DNA of 64,000 bases from Sorghum bicolor. Its lineage: Eukaryota > Streptophyta > Magnoliopsida > Poales > Poaceae. Location of the stretch: contig NC_012878.2 of NCBI RefSeq assembly GCF_000003195.3, positions 56,172,629 through 56,236,628 of the forward strand, given 5' to 3'. The notes beneath the pieces are model-generated. The model was not told the origin of the DNA, ran no database searches, and saw nothing but the letters and a program-made list of their open reading frames with translations. Made by a program: the position numbers and the translations under genes. Below are positions 33,286-44,527 of this stretch, in pieces (the stretch's first letter is position 1; each line of letters starts with the position of its first letter).

Positions 33286-33526
33286 GGCTTGTTTAGATGC
33301 AAAAAGTTTTTGGATTTTGACACTGTAACATTTTCGTTTTTATTTGACAAACATTGTCTAATTATGGAGTAACTAGTTTAGAAGATTCGTCTTGTGATTT
33401 ACAATTAAACTGTGCAATTAGTTATTAATTTTATCTATATTTAATACTTCATACATGTGCCGCAAGATTCGATGTGACGGAGAATCTTGTAAAGTTTTGA
33501 GTTTTGGGGTGTATCTAAACAAGGCC
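33286..33526 (+). mobile_element. MITE, GGCCTTGTTTAG family
   Basis: About 241 bp from GGCTTGTTTAGATGC to ATCTAAACAAGGCC with a typical interior. Flanking triplets do not match. Confidence 0.8.
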
Positions 33527-34635
33527 GAATCTAAGATTTTGACAACCTTTGTTTTGGTCCTGTCTGGATGTGTCATCTCATTTTCTCTCCCCTGCATGCA
33601 ATGCAAATTCCAGGCCGCCGCCGTCGGAACTCCATGGTGGTCAGTGGTCACTGATGTAGTCCAACCCAAGGCGTCCACCCATCGGCAGGCGCCCCGCGAG
33701 ACTCGTTCTCCATGTGAATTCAAGTCTGTGCGTGTCGTGGAGCTGGAGGTGGATGCTTTGGTGGCGGAGGTGGAAGGACAAGGATGCCATGGTCACTGAA
33801 GCCAGCAAGCAAGCAAGCAAGCAAGCAGGGTGGGAATGAAGCCGTACGGTCCGGGAGCTGTATACATGCATAAAATATTTTTCCGTCTACCATCATTAAT
33901 TGGTAATAACTGGTTATTATTAGCAACGGTGATGATTCTAAAGCCAAATGAGGAGGCTATATGGTTTTTGTTGCATTCACTAGTGCTCACCAACGCACGC
34001 ACGCACGCCGGCGCTTTGGTCGCGACGGGGACCGGCCGGGTGGGGTGAGCTGCTGCTGCGATGACGATGAGCATGCGCGCGCGGGTGGGGGCGCCACGCC
34101 GCGCAGGCCTTTGCCGGTTCCCAGTTCCGGTGGCGTGGCCCGCGGGCGGGCGGCGCGGCATGGGCGCGCGGTAGGGCCTGGTGGACGCATGCGGCGTGCG
34201 CTTCGAGCGACGCGCGCGGCCGGGGATTGGCTCCGTGCCCCTCGTCCGTCGTCGCCGTGGGGACGTCCGACCGGCCGGCCGGACTGGACGCTAGCTGCTG
34301 CTCTCGTTGGATGCATGTGGCTGCAGTAGGCCAGCAGGGTGGCGTGGTTGCCAGACAGAGCCAGCGCCGCAGGGACGCAGCGGCAGCGCGCTTGCGTGCG
34401 GTACCCACCCGGTGGCAGCGCAGCGCAGCGCTCGCCGCCGGGTACACGCCGTGGCCGGCCGTGCTGCACCAGCACCAGCACCGCTGCCCCGCATGATATG
34501 CAGCTGCCACGATGCCAGGGCATACTACGCCATACGGGGAGGGACATTCCCTGGCCAACACGTACTTCGTGCCGTTGCGCGCAGATAGACCAAACCAAAG
34601 CCGGCGAAGGAATAAAAAAACTGACTTCTAGTTTA
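33527..34635. other. Intergenic, no gene seen
   Basis: A run of about six CAAG tetranucleotides lies at 33804-33828. The block 33960-34600 is GC-rich and open in several frames with no domain; it is treated as composition. Confidence 0.4.
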
Positions 34636-35049
34636 GGCTCTGTTTGGATACAAAGTTTTTTTAGAGTTTAAGATCAATACCATGGTTTTTTTAAAATACC
34701 TAGGTATTGAAAGAAAGGAGGTATTTAGATGTAATTAATTTGGAGTTTTAGAAATTACAGTTTAATAAAAACACAGCTTTTTTTGGAGTCTAGAAAACCT
34801 GGTCCGTCCACCTCTGATGGCACATCTCATTTTCACTACTATTTTTACTTTTTTAGAGATACATGCTTTATTTAACATGGAAGTATCAAATGCAACATAT
34901 TGATGTGTAGCCAAACACGTCATGGCTTTTCAAAAAACAGAGAAACACTGCGGTTTCTAAATACTATAGTTTACATGCCTACGGTTTTTAAAACTCTGGT
35001 TTCGTAATACTAGTAGAGTTTTAAAAAACAGCAGCACCCAAAGGGGACC
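34636..35049. mobile_element. Tourist-like MITE
   Basis: 414 bp starting GGCTCTGTTTGGATAC and ending in CCAAAGGGGACC, flanked by TTA (34633-34635 and 35050-35052). AT-rich, with inverted arms and no ORF. Assignment rests on the TTA duplication and the TGTTTGGATAC end. Confidence 0.65.
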
Positions 35050-35543
35050 TTAGTATTTAAGAAAGAGAGAGGAAAAGAGTTTATCTGAACAATGCTACAG
35101 AGGCATGCACTGATGCACAGCCTCCACTGCATGGATGATGGATCCATAGCGCACTGTACATGACATGTCATCTCGTCGCGAGCAACGCAACCAAAGTTGC
35201 AAAAACAGTGCGACATCACACAGACACGTACTAATAACTGAAGAACTGGACCAATCGAAGTGGAGACAGACATCCATTAACAAATGCCATAACTCAAGGA
35301 AGAACGGTGTTTCAGGGATAAACGACACAGCCAATATCGACTGTCCTCAATGGGGCACACACACACCAATAAGACATCGGATCATATACAACCGAATATC
35401 CATGAAATAGTCTACCAAGTACCAAGTTTTGATGGCTGTTGATAGTCGCATCAGATCATTGTCTTTAAGCAAACAGTTCGGTACCGCTTTTAATCAATCA
35501 CCAGCCCATCATACACTCTGAAGCAAAGTTTTGCAGGTCGCAT

Positions 35544-38094
35544 CTAATCATCGTCGTCAAGGACACTTCGCCGCCTCTGAATCTGTAAGGCAAACAAGAG
35601 TTAACATGACTGCTAACTTGTTCTGACAACTAAGTCAGTTTCTTCTATAGAAGTCTACCCACTGTTGGAGACATGCACAGTAGCTTTGTTCAATATAAGC
35701 CAGATAAACCGATGCAAGAATAGTATATGTTCAAAGCTGATAAAATCCACCATGCTTTACATACCGTAACTTTGGTTTGCTTGTTTGTCTGGGTGTTAAT
35801 TTGCTCTAGAAGGGAGATAAGCCTTTCTTCAGACACCTGTAAACCAAAGAATAACAGGAATTTATATGGTTGCTCTATTGACTTATTGAAGTACCAAAAA
35901 GCAAAGGGACAAAGGAATCTGTGCTTAACTATTACCTTTTCAGATATTCCACCAGTTTGGGCAGCTCTCAGCAAAACATCCTCCACCCCTCTTGCTTTGT
36001 CAGGTTTGACCAAAGCTATGCGGGAGACTGTCAAATTCATTGCAAAGATAAGCATTGTAATACGCTTCCTTCCTCCACCTCAACCGTTTACACTTAGCAG
36101 ATTTACAGACACATTTGCTATTCAGAACATTTATTTCTAACAGTAACCATAGTCACAAAATTTCTGGGTCAATGGGGTCGAGGTATGGGGTCGCGGTACA
36201 TGGTATGCTACTTGCGAGAGATTTTTACACTTTGGGTTGAAAATGAACCCATGAACCCGGGTCGAGGGTCGAAGGTGGTGAACCTGTTTTATGTGACTAT
36301 GACAGTAACAGACATCTACTTCTGGAACAACATAGCTATTCTACCCCTGTGCAGAAACCTAAATTATTCATTCAAGAAAAATATGTCACGATCAACTACA
36401 ACCAAACATCAACAAACAAATTGTACTTCAACATGATTAGTATTTTTCATTTGTTCGTATATATCGATGTCACCCAGATACAATTACTCTAAATATTTAC
36501 ACGAAGAGAGAAATTAAGAGACTCCAATAATCGCATAGCAAAAGAAATTTTGTAAAGCATTTCATCCAACTTTTGCAAGTAGACTCGCAGAGCTCCCTAA
36601 AAACACATAACAGTTTCCATGCAATGGAGGAAACAACTCGCTAAAAGATGCATCAGCCATTTGAATGTAAATGATTTAAAAAATGCAATAAGCACATAAT
36701 ACATGACTTCGATAACAAGAACTTACGCCTTTCTCTGGCTTCAGAAGATAATATCTGAGCAAGCATCATCTGTCGGCGTTCCTCAGCTTCCCTGATGGAG
36801 AGTTAGATTCAAAGACAATTCAGTATTCCCCAGGTTCCACAGAACATAGCTTGAGATGATGAGCTATAGCATGAGAAGATGGTGGAGGAATGGACCATAC
36901 TGTTTCGCATCTTCCTGAGCTTTTTGTTGGCCCGCATTCTGCTGATTTGCCTAATTAAAAGTTAACAATTGATCAAAAGTCAGTAAACTAAGGAGCACCT
37001 GAACAAGCACTTGTGTTTGCAAGGAGATCTACACGTGACAGCTCAATTTATGTCATGGAGTTTGGTATCTTACCCCACCACGCTGTGCCATTAGTTCTTG
37101 CATCCTCCTCTGCCTGATAGCTTCCAACTCTGGGTCAGCCTGGCAAACAAAATTGTATAAATTCCACCAGAAGAAATGCAACAAAAGTATATGTCTGTGG
37201 ATACTAGATAAAGCAAACTGTTCCTGCTTGTGCCATATCTAAAGCAAATCAATACATCTGGGCATCCTAAATTCCATTAAATTTAAGATATTTTCTTTTT
37301 CCTAGAAGACCAAGTTAAACAGAAACATGAAAAGACTTAAACCAGAAAAAAAAACAAGTTAACCAATACTGATTTATTTCAACAACTCCTAGAGTTCTTA
37401 TTCAGTTGGGTGATTGATTGCGTCAAAATGACAGGGAAGCTATCACAAAATATCAGAGAAGTAATCTCTTATCTCTCAAAGGTAAAGGAAGACATGCTGA
37501 ATTGCTGATATCAGATATGAAGGCACACCAAACATGACAGAAGAGATGGAAAAGAACTCTAACAAAATGATATCAGATATGAACATATTTTCTTGTTCTT
37601 TAGGATGTACATGTGCAAATACACGCCATGAAACATATCAGTATAAGCGTCAAAATTACTCTCAGTCTCAGCACGCTTACATGAGCAGCTCCAAACAACA
37701 TCACTCCAGCTCATCTGTAAAGGTAACTTACCGCTATTTTTTTTCACCGTTATTCAATTACTTGCATTTGATAAACCAGAACAATCACTCAAAACAGCCT
37801 GTTTAGTCTTAAGTGCCAAAATATTGGGCGCAGTTCCCCTCGCCCTTTTTAAGAAATCAGACAACTAAAACCAGTAGGCGCCGAATCCGAGTGAGGCATT
37901 AAGCATAAGAATAGGGATCAGCATGAGTAAGTAATCAAAGAACGCAGCAGAAAAGGGAATCGCAGATCGCAGCCCATCAGATGCTTAATCTTCCCGCTCA
38001 AACAGAACTAAAACCCTAAGATTCAAACACTGACAGAAGTCCACAGATCATCATAACCAAAGAAACATAGGAATCCGAGCTCCAATCTTACCAT
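35544..38094 (-). CDS. PDCD5: PDCD5-family DNA-binding protein (programmed cell death 5 homologue), complete
   Basis: Seven coding exons, all with GT-AG sites: 38092-38094, 37074-37139, 36901-36950, 36727-36791, 35936-36027, 35765-35836, 35544-35582. Their sum is 387 nt, encoding 128 aa, and the phases fit throughout. Characteristic stretches are ADPELEAIRQRRMQELMAQ, EERRQMMLAQILSSEARER, SRIALVKPDKARGVEDV, EERLISLLEQINTQT and the basic-acidic end IQRRRSVLDDDD. This is the full-length TFAR19/PDCD5 fold, a helical bundle found in archaea and eukaryotes. In animals it is pro-apoptotic, and in plants it has been linked to cell death and stress, but its molecular role is not settled. Exon 1 contributes only the ATG, with the donor GTAAGA following it directly. 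The gene is head-to-head with the coiled-coil gene at 38530. Confidence 0.95.
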
Positions 38095-38529
38095 CTTGCG
38101 CGCGCGCAGCGGAGATCGCAAGGCTCTTCACTCCGGACCTTCACTTGAGCGGGGACGACGTCCGCGGCGAGCTGTGGACTTGTGGCAGGAAACAGCGAAT
38201 CGAGCCTTTTTCTTCTTTTCCGCGTGGGTGGAACGCGACCCGTTTTTGCTCTCGCCTTTCCACCCCCAACGTCCAATCACAGCCGTCCGATCTGAAACCT
38301 CTTCTCCACACCGTCCGATTGGAACATCCGCATCGCTTTTACTGGTCCAAATATATATTCCTTTTTTTTAGACGCCTCCACTTTCGAAGGCAATTTTCTA
38401 TCTCTTTTATTTTCCTGTTTCCATTTCCACCCTCGCACCGCATCCACCGCGCCGCCGAGAGAGAGAGAGAGAGAGAGGGAGGACGAGGGTTTCAAGCGAA
38501 GCGAGAGAGAGGGAGGACGAGGGTTTCCG
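38095..38529. promoter_or_regulatory. Shared bidirectional promoter region
   Basis: Only 435 bases separate the PDCD5 ATG (minus, 38094) and the coiled-coil gene ATG (plus, 38530). The leader of the plus-strand gene contains a GA microsatellite (about 38458-38478) and a 25 bp direct repeat (38469-38493 and 38503-38527, ending GAGGACGAGGGTTTC) that stops two bases before the ATG. No TATA box is evident on either side. Confidence 0.55.
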
Positions 38530-39147
38530 ATGGAGAACGGCGAGGAGACGTTCGCCTCCCCAACCGCGGCCGCCGCGGACTTCGAGTTCTCCACCAACGG
38601 CGGGGACGGCACGCCCAAGCTCCACGACGCGGCGGACGAGATCGAGGCCCTCCGCGCGGCGAAGCGCGACCTGGAGGAGAAGCTCGATGCCGTGGGCCAC
38701 GAGAACCGGTTCCTGTCCTCCGAGTCCCGCCGCCTCGAGGTCCTCGTGTCCCAGGCCCGCGAGGAGGTCGCCGCCGCCGAACAAGCCGCCGCCACCAATG
38801 AGAGCGAGGCCGCCACGCTCCGCGCCGAGGTCGAGCGCCTCCAGGGCCTCCTCGCCGCGGAGAAGGCTAGCCATGAGGAGGAGATGCGCAGGGGCGCGGG
38901 GCTCGGGGACCAGCTGCAGACCGCGTACCAGGAGAAGGCCGCCCTCGAGGAGGAGATCCAGACCCTGAAGGGTTCCGCCGCTTCCGATGGCAAGGGTGGG
39001 GAAGAGGAGGAATGTGTTTCGGTTGCTGCTACGGCCGGGACGCCTAAGGATGAGGGCGTGGTGCCTCCCGTACTGGTGGCTGCTGCGGCTGCTGGAGGAG
39101 CTGCCACGGCTGCAATCGCAGTGGTCTTGCTCAACCTCAAGAGGTAA
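38530..39147 (+). CDS. Coiled-coil protein with a C-terminal membrane anchor, unknown function
   Basis: Single-exon protein of 205 aa. The start is the first ATG after the GA-rich leader (MENGEETFASPTAAAADFEF). Residues about 30-150 form an uninterrupted coiled coil rich in E, A, L and R (ADEIEALRAAKRDLEEKLDA onward). Next comes an acidic linker (GGEEEE), then a hydrophobic segment at the very end (PVLVAAAAAGGAATAAIAVV, then LLNLKR). That is the layout of a tail-anchored protein with a short basic tail facing the organelle lumen. No enzyme motif is visible. Similar small coiled-coil tail-anchored proteins occur across plants, but I cannot name the family. It could tether an organelle or chloroplast/ER membrane to a partner; that is inference. 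Confidence 0.8.
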   Translation: MENGEETFASPTAAAADFEFSTNGGDGTPKLHDAADEIEALRAAKRDLEEKLDAVGHENRFLSSESRRLEVLVSQAREEVAAAEQAAATNESEAATLRAEVERLQGLLAAEKASHEEEMRRGAGLGDQLQTAYQEKAALEEEIQTLKGSAASDGKGGEEEECVSVAATAGTPKDEGVVPPVLVAAAAAGGAATAAIAVVLLNLKR

Positions 39148-40217
39148 TCTGGTGGTCCGGTGCACGGGAAGTTTTGATCTGCTGCTATGGCCTATATGAG
39201 AATGGATTGTCTGTTTTGTCGTGCTACTAGTGTTACTGGACTCAGTAGTAGTATCTTCACTATCAGCTGGATAATAGATTAGAGCGACCTATATCGCAAG
39301 TACCTCTACTTTCTGCAGTTTTCCATGCTAATAAGAGTTGTGAACACAAATGAGAGAGATAGTGAGTTCTGGTCTGTTCTTTTGAAGTTGCATCTAATTC
39401 CAGACTTCGAATTATTATGACTTGGATGGTTTGTACTGTTATGCCTCGTGTCTCTAGTTGTTATCTTTGTTTGTGAAGTCTCATGTGGTGGAGATGTTGA
39501 TGGCTCAGAATCAGGGTGCGTTGTTACTGGGGGTGAATAGCTTCTGGTTGTCTGTTTGACTTGGCAATAGTGAGGCTGTGGATTGGCTAGCCCAGAAAGT
39601 GTTGTTTATCATACCAATTTTCTTGCGACATTTGTTGTCAGTGTTTTCAGGTGGTTGATGAGCAAGGATGCTGTTTTGTTTAATGGATGCCTGGAAATGT
39701 CTTTAATTGCAAATTTGAAATATGTATGATTGTTTGCATGTCTCTTACTGCTTGATGATTGCAGAAATGTTTGTTGAATGATATGCTGACTGCTAGGCTA
39801 CATCGCTAGTAATTAAAGATGTGCTGATTTGAATGGATTATCAAATGAATATATTTTGCGCATCAATGAATTTGTTATTGGGGATCCATGGATTTTTTAG
39901 CTGGGTTATTGCTTGGTGACTAATATTTGTTACTATTGAGCTATTAACTAATGTCTGGCTCTTTTTTATAAGAGAAGTTTGTACCTTGATTTATGTTCCT
40001 CAGCAAAAGATTTCATGCTTCTGTAAATGCTATTAGGTTGAGACTAATAGGCAAGAGAAATAAATAGACATTACGAATTTCATGGAGTCAATGTTAAGTT
40101 AGCAAATGAACTAAGTATATATTGTTCGATTAAAGAGGTAGAGGTCAGTATCTTCAAGTCTTTAGCAAATTAGTTCAAAGAGTTAAAACTCTGCACAATC
40201 TCTTATGTGCTCAGGTA

Positions 40218-40281
40218 ATTGGAAGATACTGACCAGCACCTGATTGTTGATTGGAAGATACTGACCAGCACCTGATTGTTG
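40218..40281. repeat. Exact 32 bp tandem duplication
   Basis: Two identical 32 bp units (40218-40249 and 40250-40281) beginning ATTGGAAGATACTGACC. The lack of differences suggests a recent event. Confidence 0.9.
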
Positions 40282-40987
40282 CTTGTCTTTCATCCTGTAA
40301 AGATATCAACTAGCAGTATAGTGTATTGGTTCAAACAGAAAACTTTGTCTGTTGCTTTACTAGAATTAGTGGTGGGTTTTGTTTCAAAGTCATGTGGATG
40401 TTGTAATCACCATTTTTAGTATAATGTTACTGTATTTGAGATTTGAGATGAAAAGTTGTAGAAGTATAGCATCCCTTACATTTAAGCTAGGTCTATCCCA
40501 CATTTTAATATTGATAACTGGTTTGGATACCCTTTTAGGCATCAAGTTTGATGTAACACATGTTTGTTTAGCCTTGTTTGGATATCCAAGTCAGATATGT
40601 CTGTTCCACTGGCAATAGGCATGTGCCTTTTTCTTGTAGATAAATAAATAGCTATATCTGCCTACCTATTGCTCCAGGCAATTCTTTAGCAATTATCATA
40701 GTCTTTGGGTTTATGACTGAATTGAGTGCATATTACTTAAAAGAATAGGTGGAAGTATAACCAAGCACTTCTAGCTTGTACGAATCTATCTGCACCTGAT
40801 GGATGCCTGTGGTTATTCATTCGTCAAGTGTGTACACAGTATATCATATTGCTTAATCTCTTTGTGTAAAACAAGAAATAATGTGGCTTGTCTGTTTGTG
40901 GAGCACTGTAACTTATTGGTGGAGTTTATCTTATTCTGTCAGTCATTTTCTATTAGTGGATTCCCTGGAATGTCATAGTATTTGACT

Positions 40988-41095
40988 ATTTGTGATGAGC
41001 AGCAGTAGAGTTAGCGTTTCGGAGCTTTAAGTTAGGTAGAAATATTTGTGATGAGCAGCAGTACAGTTAGCGTTTCAGAGCTTTAAGTTAGGTAG
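40988..41095. repeat. 56 bp tandem duplication
   Basis: Units at 40988-41043 and 41044-41095 (the second slightly shorter) share ATTTGTGATGAGCAGCAGTA and AGCTTTAAGTTAGGTAG, with two substitutions. Confidence 0.85.
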
Positions 41096-41721
41096 CAGCG
41101 TATCAGCCTGGAGTTGAGTTCTTTGGTCAACATATCTTATTGGCAACTATGTTTGTTTAGCTTGGTTCCATTTCTTATCTTTATACAAGCACCATGGGCA
41201 TGTTCTTATAATGTTAATAACTAGTTGCCTGCACAAACTATTTGTATTAGGGTATGTTCCAGTACCATTTTCTTAGTGGCGGTTATCTCTCTGTGTCTTC
41301 TGTTGATGGTTGAAGATATGTGGTGTCAGGAAAGTGTGATGGATGGTAGATTTTTGGACGGTATGACGCTTGGAAGTGGACTTGGCGTCCATTTCTAACC
41401 AAGTGCCTCGGCAGTAGATTTCTGTGTTGGCTTTGGTAGACGTTATTAGGTTACTGTACATACTGGACAGTGCGATTAGTTCCGATAGTTCTCATTTTTG
41501 CCTGATTAGTTCTGATAGTCATATAGTTCAGTTCGTATAAAATGATATGCCAGTACCGTTACCTGATTAGTCGTGATATGCCACTACCGTCTGGAAGGTG
41601 ACAAGATGCTCAGTGACGAGCTTTTCACATGCACGATTGTGGGCTTAAACAGACTATTATCCTGTCCATAGTTGAAGTTGTAATGACTGATGATGTATAG
41701 GAAGCATCATGAACACCACCG

Positions 41722-42565
41722 TTTTTTTTTTGATACTTAACTTGGCACTAAGGCCTTTCATTGATCGACTGAGGCTCAGCAAATTCGCGAGCACACAAAC
41801 TAATTACAAATTCAGGGAGGGGATCGTCTGTCCATACCTCGGACTGACCTGGGTCCCAACCAAAACCACTCCTAACAATATCATGAGCAACTGATCAGTT
41901 TCAAACTCACGAAATATTATAAATGGATTCACAGCTAAAATCATCAAGCAAACTATCCCGATGATCTCTGAAAAGTCCTCCACCAATCGCCAGGTCCATA
42001 GAGGAAGATGACAGGGCTTGTTTCAGTTGGCCTGTCTCCAATACAATCCGTGATATGCCAAGGTAAGCTGCAGCTAGAGAGCGTCATGGATCATCACAAG
42101 ATTGCCGGCACCAGCAAAGGACCGGTTGCCCTTCATGGTCGCGCACAATGAAACCCCAAGCCTCAACATTTATTTCGTGCACGAATGCACCATCGAAATT
42201 ACTGGGTAATCTTGAGGCATCGCTTAGCAGGTAGGGATGAAAACGGATCAGATACGGATGCATATCACCGATATCATATTTGTTTTCATATTTTTGGTCG
42301 AATTCGGATTCGAATACGGATAATGTCAATCATGTCAGATAAGATATGTTTGGATGTCGACATCATAAATATATGATTTAAGTATTCGGATACGGATACG
42401 GTATCGGATGTTGAATATTTGGACTCGGATACGGATAGATCTGAACCCCTTTAAACGAATTCGGTCTCGAATACGGTCGGAAAATATCCGTACCGTTTTC
42501 ATCCCTACTAGCAGGTGGACACCGATGTAGAGTGACAACCGGTATCTATATTTTATTTTAAGCAA
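41722..42565 (-). pseudogene. LINE remnant: RNase H-like C-terminal domain with poly(A) tail
   Basis: On the minus strand the frames give NFDGAFVHEINVEAWGFIVR and DHEGQPVLCW, then after a frameshift ISRIVLETGQLKQALSSSSM, then after another shift SVAHDIVRSGFGWDPGQSEV and WTDDPLPEFV, ending in INERP and a stop. This order matches the RNase H-like domain at the end of plant non-LTR retrotransposon ORF2 (or its stand-alone relatives). A poly(A) tract (T run 41722-41731) follows. The copy is broken by frameshifts and by a hAT MITE inserted at 42232-42507. It is a fragment and not functional. Confidence 0.72.
42232..42507. mobile_element. hAT-type MITE inside the LINE remnant
   Basis: 276 bp with inverted ends TAGGGATGAAAACGG and CCGTTTTCATCCCTA. 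It is flanked by an 8 bp duplication TTAGCAGG/CTAGCAGG (one mismatch; 42224-42231 and 42508-42515). The interior is made of GGATACGG-type repeats. The 8 bp duplication and TAGGGATG end indicate the hAT superfamily. Confidence 0.85.
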
Positions 42566-42589
42566 AAAGAAGCCGACACACTATTCACG

Positions 42590-42877
42590 CTGGTAGCTTG
42601 GGAGATCTGAAAAGAGCGAAACGCACGTTGCTTTCGGAGCACCCTTTCCACCATCAACAAGCTTTTGTCAACCATCAAGCTTACCGCCGATCTATGGATC
42701 GAGGCCAGGGCTCGAAATCTAGGTTGTCACATTCGTGAGTAGTAGGTTACGAGTTGAATGTGGGAGAGGCCTACTTGTAACACCTGTTAGGCCCTCTCAC
42801 CGGTCCAGCGCTACGGCGCATCTGTAAGAATTTTTTTCTATTTAATACAAAGATGTATACGTATTTGAGAAAAAAAA
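42590..42877 (+). mobile_element. Probable second LINE 3' fragment, opposite orientation
   Basis: A plus-strand frame reads LLSTIKLTADLWIEARARNL, like the end of a plant LINE reverse-transcriptase ORF. It is followed by TTTAATACAAAGATGTATAC, GTATTTGAG and an A run (42869-42877), the usual LINE tail. The match is from memory of the pattern, so confidence is modest. Confidence 0.4.
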
Positions 42878-43413
42878 ACTTCTATATCTTATTTTGCAAA
42901 AGAAAAAAGTGGAGTCGTGAGCCCAATAGAAAATGTAGCCGGGGCCTAAATTTTAAACGGCCCGTCTGAATCGCCCCCTCCTCCCCTCGTCTCCTGGGAC
43001 CTAGCGAGTAGCGAGCGCACCGGCGGCGGCGGCAACCGGCAAGGGCATCCAATCTTGACGGCGAGATCCCCAGTCGTGGAGCCCTCCCTTCGTCAACGCC
43101 CTGCCAGACGACACCAGCTTTCCTCTTTCGAATGAACTCAGTGGAAAACATTAGCAATTGGAAAATTTGAAAAAAAAAATCTTGTGCACACACAGAAAAC
43201 AAACACAGGGACAACAACTCTTTACACTTTAGGTTTAGAAGAAGAGATAGAAGATGAAATAATATTTTTGTTACAGATATTATATATATTCCAAATGATA
43301 GATGAATTCGTCTTGTTACGGAAACAAGGGAATGCCATTAAAGAAACAGATCAGCTATAACCAAAAGGAACCATATATACAAGCAAAGCCGATAATAATA
43401 ATGTCGCCCTACT
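42878..43413. other. Intergenic, 3' flank of the zinc-ribbon-less TFIIB gene
   Basis: A GC-rich patch at 42960-43110 is followed by AT-rich DNA. No gene seen. Confidence 0.4.
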
Positions 43414-44274
43414 TCAGCCGAAGAGCATGTCGGCGTGCGGGTAGAGTTCCCTGTACGCCTGCTTGATGGTGTTCTCGGCGACGCCGGTGGCCGCGGACAC
43501 GTCCCGGATGGACCTCCCGGCGCCAGCCCGGCGTTCCATGGCCATGTAGATGATGGCGGCGGCGGTGGAGTCCGGGTTGCGGCGCACGTCGAGCTGGTCC
43601 TGCATCCTCCGCGCGGCCTCCTGCACGGCGCGCACTTCGCCTGCCTCCATCCCCAGCTGCGAGCCGAAGCGCGCCACGTAGTCCGCCGCGCGCACGACGC
43701 CGATGTCCATCATGGCCTCCCCGCCGCCGGCCTCGTCCCCGAGGCGCTTCCGGATGAGCGCGATGAGCTTGCCGATGTCTTTCCTCGCCGCGGGCCCGTC
43801 GCGCGTCGCCGCCGCCAGCTCCTTGAACGTCCGCGGCGCCCCCGCGCGGCGGCAAGCCACGTAGAGGCACGCCGCGTACAGCGCGTCGCCGCTCCGCCCG
43901 GCGCCCTTGGTGTAGTAGTGGTGCGCCTTGCCCTTGCGCTCCTCCATCCTCAGGAACACCTCCACCGCGCGGTCACGCGCGCCCGCCGCGATCCCGAGCC
44001 GCGCCGCCATGTTGGCGATGGCGCCGTACGCCTCGGACATGGCCTTGTCGCCGCCGCGGGGCTGCTGCACGGCCGCCGCCGCCGCCGTCGCGGGGTCCTC
44101 CTCCTCAACCGGATGATGACCCGGCGGCGGAGGCGTGGTGTTGAGCGAGAGCGAGAGAGACACGGTCGGGGGCTCCTCCTCCTGACCGGGCGTCCTGAGC
44201 GACAGGGTCACGTAGCCGCGCATCCTCTGCAGGCCGAGGCCGGACGAGGATGGTGCCTCCGGGGCCGAAGGCAT
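43414..44274 (-). CDS. TFIIB-type cyclin-repeat protein lacking the zinc ribbon, intronless
   Basis: The frame is open from 44502. The ATG at 44274 (MPSAPEAPSSSGLG, 286 aa) is preferred because TATA-like sequences (44501-44508, 44518-44527) overlap or adjoin the upstream ATG. Two cyclin repeats are clear: AYGAIANMAARLGI to GDALYAACLYVACRRAGAPR and FKELAAATRDG; then IGVVRAADYVARFGSQLG to DVRRNPDSTAAAIIYMAMER and SIRDVSAATGVAENTIKQAY, ending LYPHADMLFG. Normal TFIIB begins with a CxxC...CxxC zinc ribbon that recruits RNA polymerase II, then a B-reader. Neither is present here: the first ~75 residues are low-complexity S, P, E and A. It could still bind TBP-DNA through the cyclin repeats but should not recruit polymerase, so it may be a regulator, a competitor or a decaying copy. 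Lack of introns suggests a retro-origin. Confidence 0.82.
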   Translation of the reverse strand: MPSAPEAPSSSGLGLQRMRGYVTLSLRTPGQEEEPPTVSLSLSLNTTPPPPGHHPVEEEDPATAAAAAVQQPRGGDKAMSEAYGAIANMAARLGIAAGARDRAVEVFLRMEERKGKAHHYYTKGAGRSGDALYAACLYVACRRAGAPRTFKELAAATRDGPAARKDIGKLIALIRKRLGDEAGGGEAMMDIGVVRAADYVARFGSQLGMEAGEVRAVQEAARRMQDQLDVRRNPDSTAAAIIYMAMERRAGAGRSIRDVSAATGVAENTIKQAYRELYPHADMLFG

Positions 44275-44517
44275 CCTCCTCGGCAGGGCGGCTTCCTCGG
44301 CCGCGGCGTTGTGCGTGTCGATCGGCGCCGAGCACGCGTTCGTGAAGGGCGCTGACGTCACTCGGCGGCGGCGTTTCGAACCAAGAGATGCCGTTTCGAT
44401 CGGTGGCAGTCTGGCTGGCTGGGTCTCGTGTTTCGTGGCCTTTGTGTGGGCAGTGGGCGCTCGCTGGTCGTGTCTTTGTGTGTTGTGGCGGCGACGTCGC
44501 ATATAAGGTGTGGGGTG

Positions 44518-44527
44518 CTATTTAAAG
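44518..44527 (-). promoter_or_regulatory. TATA-like box of the zinc-ribbon-less TFIIB gene
   Basis: Minus-strand CTTTAAATAG, with CCTTATAT a few bases further on (44501-44508). Either would start transcription at or past 44502, which argues for the internal ATG at 44274. Confidence 0.45.

Larger units (their letters stand above)
39148..41720. other. Intergenic, contains two recent tandem duplications
   Basis: 3' flank of the coiled-coil gene, AT-rich, without coding signal. The two short tandem duplications are listed separately. Confidence 0.4.
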
